Below, piece after piece: positions 1 to 9,270 of a DNA stretch of 55,560 bases. The notes beneath the pieces are model-generated. The model was not told the DNA's origin and did not search any database. It worked only from the letters and a program-made list of their open reading frames with translations. Numbering within the stretch: position 1 is the stretch's first letter; the number at the start of each line of letters is the position of its first letter. A program made the translations under genes and the position numbers. Source of the stretch: Bacteroides sp. UBA7333 (GTDB lineage: Bacteria; Bacteroidota; Bacteroidia; Bacteroidales; Bacteroidaceae); NCBI GenBank assembly GCA_002471195.1, contig DKPN01000077.1, positions 1 to 55,560 on the forward strand, in the 5' to 3' direction.

Positions 1-611
1 GTATAAACATCATTCAACACAACTTTAGGATTCAATTTTCGAATTAATTCAGGATCGGTGTCGTCCTGAATTTTAATAGAAATATTGAGTTGACTAAACT
101 GATGCTCATATTTTAGTTTTACAGTTTTAGAAGATGGAGTAATATTATTTGCATAGGCTATCATAAAATCGGATACATTGTAATTATACAATGTGTTCTG
201 TTCCAATGCCACACTTACATCCATCATAAACGAACTTTCTTTAATACCTTCCGTCCGATAGGGATGATAGGAAATAATATCAGTTTTAGTTTTCCCCGAT
301 GGATAATATATGGGAGCAATAGGAGCAAAGCCATCACTTCGACACACCATTTTATGGTTGTCTATATGTCGTGATTTATCCAAAGAAGCTGTAGATAAAG
401 TAGCAAACAATCCGATTGATGTTTCACGCTCTTTATCATAGATTTGTTTTTGCAAAGCATCAGACTCTATTTTAATTAACAATGTACCATTTGTAGCTTC
501 ATCCTCTTCTTCTTGCTCAACTTCAATACTATTAACACATGAGCAAAGAAAAAGAGAGAAGACTGCTGATATTATTAAAAAATAGCGATATTTAATAATA
601 CGCATAAACAT
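1..611 (-). CDS. Fimbrillin-like lipoprotein, C-terminus cut by window edge
   Basis: The reading frame is open from the start codon at 611 to the window edge (about 203 codons). The N-terminus is a lipoprotein signal with a hydrophobic stretch and a lipobox at residues 22-25 (LCSC), followed by an acidic patch (EQEEEDE) typical of surface lipoproteins in this phylum. The rest resembles the Mfa-like/fimbrillin N-domain and is visibly paralogous to the next gene: both share RHIDN, a YYP segment, a YHPY/YYPY motif and a Y..SDF motif in the same order. It starts directly after the upstream stop (TAA then ATG); Met3 at 605 is an alternative start. It is probably a fimbrial accessory or tip subunit, or another surface lipoprotein. 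Family membership is inferred from motif order. Confidence 0.75.
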   Translation of the reverse strand, partial: MFMRIIKYRYFLIISAVFSLFLCSCVNSIEVEQEEEDEATNGTLLIKIESDALQKQIYDKERETSIGLFATLSTASLDKSRHIDNHKMVCRSDGFAPIAPIYYPSGKTKTDIISYHPYRTEGIKESSFMMDVSVALEQNTLYNYNVSDFMIAYANNITPSSKTVKLKYEHQFSQLNISIKIQDDTDPELIRKLNPKVVLNDVY

Positions 612-2483
612 TTATTTTTTGATTAAGCGAATAGAAAAGCCACATCCATTTTTTACATTAACTCCCGAAATAGAGTCTAAAAGGGCACTGATCAATACAC
701 CTTTTTCAGTCAATTCAAATGCACTATCTTTTATTTTCCAATAGATTAAAAAATGATCACTTGCACCTTGTATTATTGAGCCTTGATTCTCAAAATAGCC
801 ACCATTAGGAATTGCGTAAAATCCGGTTAGATTACTAGGACGTTGGATACCATTTTTTATAGTCCATAGATTTCCTGATTTCAATTTTGCACTCCTATTA
901 CCGATATAATTTATTAAAACATTCCACTGATTCTCATTAGGTATCGTCCAACTTCCGGTACTTAATTTATTTGTCAACACAGCAGCATCATTATAAAATA
1001 TGTTGCTGTTGTTTTCATAATAACCCGATGTTTTTAAAGATAAATTTGTTGTATTATTCGATATAGATGTACCGTCATTATATCGTTTTGTTTTTAAATC
1101 TTCACGCATCCAATATTGATTTCCGATTTTAACGATCGGGTATTTTATTGTTTCCTCACCTCGGGTATCGATCAATAAATTGGGGATTTCACTAATAAAA
1201 GGAGAAGTTTCAGATAAACTTGTTATCACATCACCGTTTGTATTCAAAAACAAAGTAGCAATTTCATTTGCCGTTTCATTGGCTTGATACGAAAATGAAT
1301 TATTGCTCCATGTTATCGTTCCACTATTAATGGTTTTATCAACACCGTATGTTTTTAATATTCGTCCTACGTGAGGAGTTGTTATATTATAATAAACCAA
1401 TGCCACAGCATCTATCGTCTCATTAAAAAGATACTCTTTACAAACTGTTCCTAAAATTCTCTTTTGCTCATCCACCACATCATATACGGATGAAACATCA
1501 AAATTAATATTTTGTACATTGATCGATTGACTTTCAAAAACTTCTTCCAAAGCTCCCTCATTATCACTGTTATCTTCTACCCAATTACCAATTTGATGAG
1601 AGATTTGAGTGATTCCTATTTTCGAATCAAATTTTAATAGAATATTATAACTGGTCCCCGACTGTAAATTGATTGCAGGAAATTTTGAAATAAACTCTCT
1701 TCCATTTATACTCAATATTATTTGAGCATTTGAGCAGTCTTGAGGAATAAGAATTGCTTTTTTACCACATACCCTCTTCTCAATAATCTCCCAATTGCCA
1801 TATGGCTTTAAACTTTGAGGATTAGACAAATCAGAAATTAGACCGGAATCTAGGCTATAAAATGCATTTGTGTTGATATTAGATACCGTAACCACAGCAT
1901 TTTCTTTAATTAAAGTCGAATCGCCTTCTACAATTGGATTGACAATAAAATTAATTTTAGCCAGTTTGTGATTAAATTCTAAATGGACACTTTTATTAGT
2001 AGGAACCACATTGGATGTTAGTGCTGTTAAAAAGTCTGACTTACTATAATTTTCGATAGAGGTTTGATCTGACTTTATTGTAATGTTAAGCTTATCTGAA
2101 GATGCAGCCGCCCCACTTATACTGTATGGATAATAAGCAAAAAATTTCACAGGCGTTTTAGCTTCGGGATAGTAATATGTTTCGCCTGTTTTAAATTCAT
2201 TATTGATAAATGTGTATAATGCATTGTCGATATGTCGGTGTTCAGCAAACAATTGAGACTGCTTAGCAAGAAATAAACCAATTAAATCATTTTGCTGAAA
2301 TTGATTATCGGCCATTCTAGTTTTAAAGATCTCAGCACTTAATATTCGATGAGACAATTGAATAGGAATTTGGGATATCTCTTCTAAATTATCGGGGTCG
2401 TGTAATACGTTTTGACATGAGAAGATAGATAAGCTTAGACATAAAAATGCCATTACAGATTTAAGGAAAGTGTTGTTTTTCAT
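612..2483 (-). CDS. Fimbrillin-like lipoprotein with C-terminal FISUMP domain
   Basis: This 623-residue protein has a signal peptide with lipobox IFSC (Cys23), so it should be lipid-anchored. Residues about 50-300 look like a Mfa-like fimbrillin domain: DLIGLFLAK, then YYYPEAKTPVKFFAYYPY, then a SDF and FNHKLAKINF segment. Residues about 446-623 match the FISUMP (Fibrobacter succinogenes major paralogous) domain: KIGNQYWMREDLK, W.IPNENQW, LTGFYAIPNGGY and a terminal GFSIRL. The middle part (about 310-440) is unassigned. It is the first gene of a two-gene lipoprotein operon with its own promoter at 2516-2544. Such proteins often form fimbrial tips or bind surfaces; that role is inference here. 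Confidence 0.8.
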   Translation of the reverse strand: MKNNTFLKSVMAFLCLSLSIFSCQNVLHDPDNLEEISQIPIQLSHRILSAEIFKTRMADNQFQQNDLIGLFLAKQSQLFAEHRHIDNALYTFINNEFKTGETYYYPEAKTPVKFFAYYPYSISGAAASSDKLNITIKSDQTSIENYSKSDFLTALTSNVVPTNKSVHLEFNHKLAKINFIVNPIVEGDSTLIKENAVVTVSNINTNAFYSLDSGLISDLSNPQSLKPYGNWEIIEKRVCGKKAILIPQDCSNAQIILSINGREFISKFPAINLQSGTSYNILLKFDSKIGITQISHQIGNWVEDNSDNEGALEEVFESQSINVQNINFDVSSVYDVVDEQKRILGTVCKEYLFNETIDAVALVYYNITTPHVGRILKTYGVDKTINSGTITWSNNSFSYQANETANEIATLFLNTNGDVITSLSETSPFISEIPNLLIDTRGEETIKYPIVKIGNQYWMREDLKTKRYNDGTSISNNTTNLSLKTSGYYENNSNIFYNDAAVLTNKLSTGSWTIPNENQWNVLINYIGNRSAKLKSGNLWTIKNGIQRPSNLTGFYAIPNGGYFENQGSIIQGASDHFLIYWKIKDSAFELTEKGVLISALLDSISGVNVKNGCGFSIRLIKK

Positions 2484-2515
2484 AATATTTAGATATTTAA
2501 TAATTATTTGAAAAA

Positions 2516-2544
2516 CAAATATAGCATTTAAACTCTATTAACAA
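2516..2544 (-). promoter_or_regulatory. Bacteroidota-type promoter for the lipoprotein operon
   Basis: On the minus strand TTG (2544-2542) is followed after 18 nt by TATATTTG (2523-2516), matching the -33 TTTG / -7 TAnnTTTG pattern of Bacteroidota sigma factors. Transcription should start near 2509, leaving a leader of about 25 nt before the start codon at 2483. Confidence 0.6.
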
Positions 2545-2593
2545 TATTATTCGGGGTAATATTTTTTTACTATAATAGATTCATACAAACAAA

Positions 2594-2630
2594 GCACCCA
2601 TAAAACTTGATATCAAGTATTTATGGGTGC
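2594..2630 (-). terminator. Hairpin terminator after the DUF488 gene
   Basis: Arms GCACCCATAAA and TTTATGGGTGC enclose the palindrome ACTTGATATCAAGT, giving one long hairpin with a single bulged base. On the minus strand it is followed by TTTGTTTG. It sits 9 nt after the DUF488 stop codon and separates that gene from the lipoprotein promoter. Confidence 0.65.
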
Positions 2631-2639
2631 CCGGTTTTA

Positions 2640-3005
2640 TTAAATAGTTACTAATTTATTTTCTATAAATTTCTGTAACACAACAGCATTGTTCATGATT
2701 GCATCTTTCGAAGCATACAATAATGTAATAAGAGGTAAAGATTTGATCTTAGAGATGAATTTAGACATATAAGGCGATTTCTCTAATTCCATATTGTATC
2801 TCTGTACAAATTCAGGCCAATGCAAAATTGGATTTTGATGTAACCACTCTCTCAATTCGGTCGATGGAGCTAACTCTTTATCCCATTCATTTAATTCGGC
2901 CTCTTCTTTTGCAATTCCGCGAGGCCATAATTTATCAACTAATACACGGTAACCATCTAATGGGGAAGATGATTCATAAATTCGTTTAATATTAATAATT
3001 GTCAT
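2640..3005 (-). CDS. DUF488 family protein (YeaO-like)
   Basis: A 121-residue cytoplasmic protein with the family pattern of DUF488: IKRIYE near the N-terminus, GYRVLVDKLWPRGI at about residues 18-31, then W.KELAPS.ELR.W and a final LLYASKD segment. Its length is normal for the YeaO branch. The biochemical role of DUF488 is not established; a nucleotide- or nucleic-acid-related role has been suggested from its fold. It stands alone between two strong hairpins, so it is probably transcribed by itself. No promoter with both boxes was found upstream. Confidence 0.85.
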   Translation of the reverse strand: MTIINIKRIYESSSPLDGYRVLVDKLWPRGIAKEEAELNEWDKELAPSTELREWLHQNPILHWPEFVQRYNMELEKSPYMSKFISKIKSLPLITLLYASKDAIMNNAVVLQKFIENKLVTI

Positions 3006-3036
3006 AGCTTTTAAGTTTTAGGTTTATATATAAACA

Positions 3037-3066
3037 AACAAGACCAATCATATGATTGGTCTTGTT
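3037..3066 (-). terminator. Perfect 30-nt palindromic terminator after the phosphohexomutase gene
   Basis: The arms AACAAGACCAATCAT (3037-3051) and ATGATTGGTCTTGTT (3052-3066) are exact reverse complements with no spacer, so a few central bases must form the loop. On the minus strand it is followed by the T-rich TGTTTATATA. It lies 24 nt after the mutase stop. Confidence 0.65.
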
Positions 3067-3090
3067 GCGTTAATATTTAAAAAAGGAATA

Positions 3091-4836
3091 TTAAATTCCT
3101 AACGATGCCATTACCGCTTTAATTTTTTCATCAGCAGCTTTGTTCGCAGCCTTAATGCTATCACGATCTTTCACATCGGCAACTACCTCTATATAGAATT
3201 TAATTTTAGGTTCAGTTCCCGAAGGACGTACCGAAACTTTAGTTCCGTCTTCAGTATAGTATTGAAGAACATTCGATGTATCAGGCATGTCAAGATCAGT
3301 AACTTTACCATCCGCATCGGTTTGTTTCAAGGTAAGGAAGTCTTTGCAATAAGCTACTTTAGAACCGGCAATTTCTTTAGGAGGATTATTACGGAAATTA
3401 ATCATCATTTGTTTAATTTCATCGGCACCGCTCTTACCTGGTTTAACAACACTGATACCTTTTTCTTTAGAAAATCCATATTCAACATAGATATCTAGAA
3501 GAAGTTCGTACAATGTTTTACCTTGATCTTTAGCCCAAGCAGCAATTTCTGCAATCAAACAACATGCTGATACTGCATCTTTATCACGAGCAAACGATTC
3601 GGCCATGAAACCATAGCTTTCTTCACCGCCGCCAATATAGATTTTCTTACCTTCATACAAACGAACTTCACGAGCAATCCATTTGAATCCGGTGTAACAG
3701 TCGATCATTTCGATGCTATTTTTATCAGCAATCTTTTTGATAAGTTCAGTTGTCACGATAGTTTTCACAACAAACTCTTTGCCTGTCATTTTACCCAATT
3801 TTTTATATTGAGTAATGATATAATAAAGATAAAGAAGACAAGTTTGGTTACCGTTGACAAGCTCCCACTCACCTTGATCATTTTTGCATGCAATTCCTAC
3901 ACGGTCAGCATCAGGATCGCTCGCCATTACCAAGTCAGCATCAATCTCTTTACCCAATTTAACAGCCATAGTCATAGCCTCAGCATTTTCAGGATTTGGA
4001 GATACTACTGTTGAAAAGTTTCCATCAGGAATCATTTGCTCAGGAACGGTAACTACATGTTTAAATCCCCACATCTCGAGTGCGCGTGGTATCAAAGTCA
4101 TACCGGTGCCATGAATAGGTGTATAAACAATCTTCATATCTTTTTGATGAGCAATGGCCTCAGGATCGATAGAAACGGTTTTCACTGCATCCAAATATGG
4201 TTTATCGATATTTTCGCCTACAATCTCAATCAAAGCAGGATTGCCTTGGAATTTAATTTCCGAAGCATCTTTAATTTTTTCCACTTCACCAATAATACCT
4301 TTATCGTGTGGAGCCAATACTTGAGCACCATCATCCCAATATGCTTTGTATCCGTTATACTCTTTAGGATTGTGCGAAGCAGTTAAGATAATACCACTTT
4401 GACAACCTAAATAACGAATAGCAAATGACATTTCAGGTGTTGGGCGCATACCGTCAAAAAGATAAACCTTGATGCCGTTTGCTGAGAATATATTGGCTGA
4501 TGTTTCTGAAAATAGTCGGCTATTGTTACGAACATCGTGACCTACTACAACAGAGATTTGCTCTAAATCTTTAAAATTGTTTTTAAGATAGTTAGATAAC
4601 CCTTGAGTGGCAGCACCAACAGTATATATATTCATTCTATTTGTACCTACTCCCATGATACCGCGTAAACCACCTGTACCAAATTCTAGATCTTTATAGA
4701 AAGCTTCAATCAAATCAGTTTTATCTTCATTAGCCAACATGCGCTTTACTTCAGCCTGAGTTTCAGCATCATATGCTGGGGTAAGCCATTTTTCGGCTTT
4801 CTCAGTTACCAGCTTAATAAGTTCTTGATTTTCCAT
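3091..4836 (-). CDS. Phosphoglucomutase/phosphomannomutase family protein
   Basis: This 581-residue cytoplasmic enzyme interconverts hexose 1- and 6-phosphates. All four alpha-D-phosphohexomutase signatures are present: the phosphoserine loop TASHNP with Ser154, the metal loop DPDADR with Asp307, Asp309 and Asp311, the sugar loop GGGEESYGF near residue 400, and the phosphate-binding RPSGTEPK near residue 540. Length and N-terminal region (EFGTGGLRG) fit the larger PgcA-like group of Bacteria. Substrate choice among glucose, mannose and pentose phosphates cannot be decided from sequence. It is monocistronic, with a palindromic terminator downstream. Confidence 0.93.
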   Translation of the reverse strand: MENQELIKLVTEKAEKWLTPAYDAETQAEVKRMLANEDKTDLIEAFYKDLEFGTGGLRGIMGVGTNRMNIYTVGAATQGLSNYLKNNFKDLEQISVVVGHDVRNNSRLFSETSANIFSANGIKVYLFDGMRPTPEMSFAIRYLGCQSGIILTASHNPKEYNGYKAYWDDGAQVLAPHDKGIIGEVEKIKDASEIKFQGNPALIEIVGENIDKPYLDAVKTVSIDPEAIAHQKDMKIVYTPIHGTGMTLIPRALEMWGFKHVVTVPEQMIPDGNFSTVVSPNPENAEAMTMAVKLGKEIDADLVMASDPDADRVGIACKNDQGEWELVNGNQTCLLYLYYIITQYKKLGKMTGKEFVVKTIVTTELIKKIADKNSIEMIDCYTGFKWIAREVRLYEGKKIYIGGGEESYGFMAESFARDKDAVSACCLIAEIAAWAKDQGKTLYELLLDIYVEYGFSKEKGISVVKPGKSGADEIKQMMINFRNNPPKEIAGSKVAYCKDFLTLKQTDADGKVTDLDMPDTSNVLQYYTEDGTKVSVRPSGTEPKIKFYIEVVADVKDRDSIKAANKAADEKIKAVMASLGI

Positions 4837-4877
4837 TTACAATATTTTTTTTGGTTTTAATACCTATTTATATTACA

Positions 4878-4885
4878 CAAAATTA
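4878..4885 (-). promoter_or_regulatory. Putative -7 box for the phosphohexomutase gene
   Basis: TAATTTTG on the minus strand matches TAnnTTTG 41 nt before the start codon. No clear TTTG lies 17-20 nt upstream of it, so the assignment is tentative. Confidence 0.35.
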
Positions 4886-4936
4886 AAGTGTTTTTGTTTA
4901 AACACCTAACGTTTTTTCAATTTCTCGTGGGTGCAA

Positions 4937-6574
4937 TTATTTAACTTTATATCGATCACCTGTTTGTTTTACATATTCTTCTAAAAATGCAGCAGGATAT
5001 CCATGACGCACAACACCGGCCGGTTGGCCAATATCATTTCGTTCGAATTGACCATTCTTCATCTTTTTAACAACACCATCATTATATTTTACAATAATAA
5101 ATTCACCCAATTTTTTCCATGAGTCAACAGCGTTTTGAGCCATCATTCCTGTATAGTTAGTCAAAAACTTAACAGCCTCAACCGGATTTGTTTTATGTAG
5201 TTTCACAGCAACTTCCTCAATGCCCGGTTGCGCTTCGAAATATTGATTCTCTAAACCATTTTGCACAGTACGTACATCGTCAATCATTAAATTATAACGT
5301 GGATATACCATATTGGCCACCCAATTGTAAATCCAGAATGCCGATTGCCATGAGAAAGTGATATAATCGGCACCATCTACACGAGTGTAGCATTGGGGAG
5401 ATTGGGTAGTAGAACAATATACGGGAGTAAATACTGTCATATTCGCATCATCCGTTCCGAACCATAATACACCGCCTACTGCATCGGGCAAGAAATCACG
5501 CATTTGCGATACAAACACAAAGCCCGATTGCTGTGTAGAGATAGGACGTTCATTAAAATATTCTACCTCATCTACTTTAAACGAAAGTGGGGATAGGCGG
5601 TAAGGTGTTTGAAACGGACCTGCTCCAAAATCTTTGCTTAAATCTAATGCTGTACCTTCATAATGGTCGCGCATAGCGTTTTGAACCTCACGAACTGATA
5701 TTTTTTGTTTCGGTTTCATATAAAGTGGCATAGGTGTATCGGTTTCGCCTAAAATATAAGGCAAAAACTCTTCACCACTGCTTGTGAACATATTATAATA
5801 GCTCCATACACGTGCTTCGCAATAGCGGCGTGCACCAAAATCGAGTGGAGCGTAGGCATTGGCAAAACTGAAATCTTTGTTCACACCACTGAAGTAGCCT
5901 TTTTCGCGTGCAAAAGAGATGACATCGGGCGAATAAATACAATTTTCTTTATCGTTCAAATTAAATTGATGAATACGTGCTTGATTTGCATGAGCCGAGA
6001 TACAATCATCGGGGATTCTAACAGCTACCCATACAGCACCACGTACACCGGGACCTTTACCGATCATTTCCATGATCCAAACTTCATCAGGATCGGCTAT
6101 TGTAAACGATTCGCCACTACTATAATAACCATATTCGCGAACAAGGTCGGTCATTACTTTAATCGCCTCCTTTGCTGTACGCGAACGTTGAAGAGCTACA
6201 TAAATTAAGCTACCATAATCCATGATGCCTGTTGAATCAGACAATTCGGGACGACCGCCAAAAGTAGTTTCGGCAATGGTTACTTGAAATTCATTGATAT
6301 TGCCTATTACATTGTATGTTTGTTTCGCTTGTTCAATTTGTCCTAAATACTTACCAGTATCCCACTCATGAATATCAATCAGGGTTCCTTTGGCATGTAT
6401 GCCGGCAGGGTAATGATATAATTCGCCAAACAAACCGTATGAGTCGGCCGAATAAGATACGATTGTAGAACCATCGGTAGAAGCTTTTTTTCCTACAATC
6501 AAATTTGTGCAGGCAAAACCTTCTATCCATATCGCTACAATAAAAAGTGAACTTAATAATAGTTTTTTAGTCAT
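4937..6574 (-). CDS. C69 family dipeptidase (peptidase U34)
   Basis: A 545-residue secreted N-terminal-nucleophile peptidase. A signal peptide of 21 residues ends at FA, and the next residue, Cys22 in ACTNLIVGKKASTDGS, fits the conserved nucleophile of the C69/U34 dipeptidase family, to be exposed by cleavage. Further family marks are YGSLIYVALQRS and the GYYSSGESFTIADPDEVW segment. It probably works in the periplasm or outside the cell, releasing amino acids from dipeptides, in keeping with a peptide-using lifestyle. It is monocistronic. Confidence 0.9.
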   Translation of the reverse strand: MTKKLLLSSLFIVAIWIEGFACTNLIVGKKASTDGSTIVSYSADSYGLFGELYHYPAGIHAKGTLIDIHEWDTGKYLGQIEQAKQTYNVIGNINEFQVTIAETTFGGRPELSDSTGIMDYGSLIYVALQRSRTAKEAIKVMTDLVREYGYYSSGESFTIADPDEVWIMEMIGKGPGVRGAVWVAVRIPDDCISAHANQARIHQFNLNDKENCIYSPDVISFAREKGYFSGVNKDFSFANAYAPLDFGARRYCEARVWSYYNMFTSSGEEFLPYILGETDTPMPLYMKPKQKISVREVQNAMRDHYEGTALDLSKDFGAGPFQTPYRLSPLSFKVDEVEYFNERPISTQQSGFVFVSQMRDFLPDAVGGVLWFGTDDANMTVFTPVYCSTTQSPQCYTRVDGADYITFSWQSAFWIYNWVANMVYPRYNLMIDDVRTVQNGLENQYFEAQPGIEEVAVKLHKTNPVEAVKFLTNYTGMMAQNAVDSWKKLGEFIIVKYNDGVVKKMKNGQFERNDIGQPAGVVRHGYPAAFLEEYVKQTGDRYKVK

Positions 6575-6700
6575 TAGTTGTCTATTTATTGATTATTAAA
6601 ATTTATAGTATTATATCGTTTGTCATCGAAATTATGCCAAAACAAGACATTCTATTCAGCGGTTTGAAGCCATCTTTATAAATCGTTTCATTTTAAGGGG

Positions 6701-6760
6701 TAAATTATTACAGTTAATACACTTAAATGTAATGTTTTACAAGATAAATTATTACAGTTA
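6701..6760. repeat. Pair of 16-nt direct repeats in a promoter-sized gap
   Basis: TAAATTATTACAGTTA occurs exactly twice, at 6701-6716 and 6745-6760, with a 44-nt period. The pair lies between the C69 dipeptidase start (6574) and the M23 peptidase stop (6777). A regulator-binding site for the dipeptidase gene is possible, but AT-rich chance duplication is not excluded. Confidence 0.5.
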
Positions 6761-6776
6761 TCTAACTACAGGTATA

Positions 6777-8423
6777 TCACCAATAAAATGTTTCTGTTAG
6801 GATTGTTTCATTTCCCGAACTGTCAATTGCAATCAACTCTAATTCATGATGTTGTCCTTTTTGGATATATTTTGGATCTAAATCACAAATATATTGAGAA
6901 CTTAGCATATTAGGTCTATAAAACAATGCAAATTTCCCATCAATCATGCCTTTATAGCTAATTATTTTTCTTTCGGTATCGGTTATAGAATATACAATCT
7001 TATTTTTAGATGCCCAGTGGGATTGATTCACTGGTTTTATTTTCGGGCCTATCGTATCGATTGCTATCGTATAAGTGCCCAACTCACGAATATCGGTTTT
7101 CAAATAACCATCTTCATATTGACCACCTACATCAATGAGTCCTTTGGGTGTCACTCGTGCTATATAATATTTTGAAACATCGCTTACCGGCATTTTTCTT
7201 AAACCAATAGCCAGTTGTGCGTTATCACGAAGCATTATCTTTTTATCGTGCAATTGATATATGTGTGCAATACGCGAGCTGTCGGCTTTGAGTTGATAGT
7301 TTAATTGTACATCATCATATAACGATCCTTTGGGAAATACCACATTCATGCCCAAATCGCTCAATTGATTGGTGCGTTGCCATTGCATAGAATACTTATT
7401 ATCGGGTGTGTGCGATTGAATGTTTTGCTGTTTTCCTACTAACGTGAAACGGTATTTTACCGTATTTCCGGATGCATCTTGCAGTGTATAAATACATTTG
7501 TAATCGCGTTCTTGGTCGATATTAATCCAACCATTATCATCATTGTAAGCATGGTGCAGACGAAGTGTATTGCCAGGGTCAATAAACGATTTCATATAAC
7601 CATTATAGCTCCATGAATTAACTTGACGCGATTCGTTTGAAGCAATTCGATCGACAACACTAGTGTACACATCTTGTCCATCCACATGGAGTGTTACTGT
7701 GTGCACTCCACAACGATTGTTGGCGCCATTCATATAGTCGAAGGCTTTTACGGCTAAACCTACCTTTCCCCAAACGTTTAAATGAGCATTGCCGGGTTGA
7801 AAGATTACATTTTTATTATTTCCGTTGACACTTCCCTCTCCTAGTTTGGGCATTATCATAAAGCTTTCGGCCTTAGGAGCTGTAGTATCTACAATATACT
7901 TTCCAAACAAAGGTATTGGATCTATGAAATCGCCCGTTGCCGTTTCTTTGACTTCGAGATGCAGATGTGGCCCAAACGAGTAACCTCTATTTCCGGCCAA
8001 TGCAATGGTTTGTCCTCGCTTCACCCGATACTCATCCATCTCAGGTATGATTTCGACTTCATACTTTTCGCTGGCATATTGTAACTCTTTTATACGATGA
8101 GCTATCGGCTCCAAAAACGATTCTATATGTCGATTGATAGTAGTGTAGCCATTGTCATAGTTCACTTCGAGCACACCACCTGAGCCATGTGTAAATTGAA
8201 TACGAGAAATATAACCATCGGCCAAAGCTAAAATTGGTTTTCCTACTACACCACCCGTTTTAAAATCTAAACCACCATGAAAATGTGTAGAACGAATTTC
8301 ACCGAAATTGCCGCTGAATATTGGAGTAGAAGCAAAGGGAAGGGTAAAAATTGGAGTAGCAGTTTTTTGAGAGAATGCCTGCATGCCCAACACAAACATT
8401 AACATCATTGTATACTGTTTCAT
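6777..8423 (-). CDS. M23 family metallopeptidase (LytM-like)
   Basis: A 548-residue protein with an N-terminal signal peptide (cleavage probably after AFS, residue 18). The M23 zinc site is complete: His49 and Asp53 in HFHGGLD, and His153 and His155 in GPHLHLEV; His99 in NRHIESF fits the remaining active-site His. M23 enzymes cleave peptidoglycan cross-bridges or peptides in the periplasm. Unusually, the peptidase domain is at the N-terminus and about 380 residues follow it, rich in beta-strand patterns and without a recognised domain. This layout is common in Bacteroidota. It is divergently transcribed from the methyltransferase gene. Confidence 0.88.
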   Translation of the reverse strand: MKQYTMMLMFVLGMQAFSQKTATPIFTLPFASTPIFSGNFGEIRSTHFHGGLDFKTGGVVGKPILALADGYISRIQFTHGSGGVLEVNYDNGYTTINRHIESFLEPIAHRIKELQYASEKYEVEIIPEMDEYRVKRGQTIALAGNRGYSFGPHLHLEVKETATGDFIDPIPLFGKYIVDTTAPKAESFMIMPKLGEGSVNGNNKNVIFQPGNAHLNVWGKVGLAVKAFDYMNGANNRCGVHTVTLHVDGQDVYTSVVDRIASNESRQVNSWSYNGYMKSFIDPGNTLRLHHAYNDDNGWINIDQERDYKCIYTLQDASGNTVKYRFTLVGKQQNIQSHTPDNKYSMQWQRTNQLSDLGMNVVFPKGSLYDDVQLNYQLKADSSRIAHIYQLHDKKIMLRDNAQLAIGLRKMPVSDVSKYYIARVTPKGLIDVGGQYEDGYLKTDIRELGTYTIAIDTIGPKIKPVNQSHWASKNKIVYSITDTERKIISYKGMIDGKFALFYRPNMLSSQYICDLDPKYIQKGQHHELELIAIDSSGNETILTETFYW

Positions 8424-8447
8424 CTATATTATTATACTTTATATCTG

Positions 8448-8484
8448 CAAATATAAAGCTTTTTAGGCTAAATACATATCTTTG
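8448..8484. promoter_or_regulatory. Divergent -7 boxes for the M23 peptidase and methyltransferase genes
   Basis: TATATTTG on the minus strand (8455-8448) faces the M23 gene and TATCTTTG on the plus strand (8477-8484) faces the methyltransferase gene. Both match TAnnTTTG and lie 24-28 nt before their start codons. No convincing -33 boxes are seen; the two RNA polymerase sites would overlap. Confidence 0.5.
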
Positions 8485-8512
8485 TAGTTGGTAACAAAAT
8501 ATAATTAAAATA

Positions 8513-9247
8513 ATGATGAACACATCTGTGCTTTCGAAAGAAAAAGACCCTATGGGGACAGCTATATATGACTATTTCGAACATCAAGAATCTTCAAAAC
8601 TCAAAGTCTTTTCATCACAATTTGACGAAGACGAAATACCGGTAAAAACGCTTTTTCGATCGTTCAGTCAGATGCCTATTTTAGAAAAAGAAGCTTTAAA
8701 AATGGCTTCCGGAAAAATATTAGATGTAGGCGGAGGCAGTGGATGCCATTCGTTGGCACTACAAGAGATGGGCAAAGAGGTAAGAGCTATCGATATTTCT
8801 CCTCTTTCGGTAGAAACCATGAAAGCAAGGGGTGTAAAACAGGCCGATTTAATCAATCTTTTTGATCCAACATTTACAGACAAATTCGATACTATTTTGC
8901 TACTAATGAACGGCTCTGGCATCATCGGAAAACTAGAAAACATGGCCGATTTCTTTATCAAAATGAAACAACTACTTCATCCAAATGGATCGATTATTTT
9001 AGATTCAAGCGATTTAAAATATTTATTCGAAGATGAAGATGGGAGTTTTTTAATTGACATTGCTGGAGATTATTATGGAGAAGTTGATTTTCATATGGAA
9101 TATAAGGAGGTAAAAGGAGACGATTTTGACTGGTTGTATATCGATTTCCAAACATTAAGCCTGTATGCCTCGGAATATGGTTTTGCTACCGAATTAATAC
9201 GCGAAGGAAAACACTATGACTATCTAGCTAGAATAACTCAAAAATAA
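8513..9247 (+). CDS. Class I SAM-dependent methyltransferase
   Basis: A 244-residue cytoplasmic protein with the SAM-binding motif I ILDVGGGSGCHSLAL at residues 69-83, an acidic motif II residue in AIDISPLS (about 92-99), and a DTILLLMNGSGIIG motif in place of the usual motif IV. It therefore has a complete Rossmann-type methyltransferase core. Target is unknown; the family is too broad to say whether it modifies a small molecule, RNA or protein. Two adjacent ATG codons (8513, 8516) are possible starts. It ends at a strong bidirectional terminator. Confidence 0.85.
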   Translation: MMNTSVLSKEKDPMGTAIYDYFEHQESSKLKVFSSQFDEDEIPVKTLFRSFSQMPILEKEALKMASGKILDVGGGSGCHSLALQEMGKEVRAIDISPLSVETMKARGVKQADLINLFDPTFTDKFDTILLLMNGSGIIGKLENMADFFIKMKQLLHPNGSIILDSSDLKYLFEDEDGSFLIDIAGDYYGEVDFHMEYKEVKGDDFDWLYIDFQTLSLYASEYGFATELIREGKHYDYLARITQK

Positions 9248-9270
9248 AAGATAAGCAATCATATTTAATA

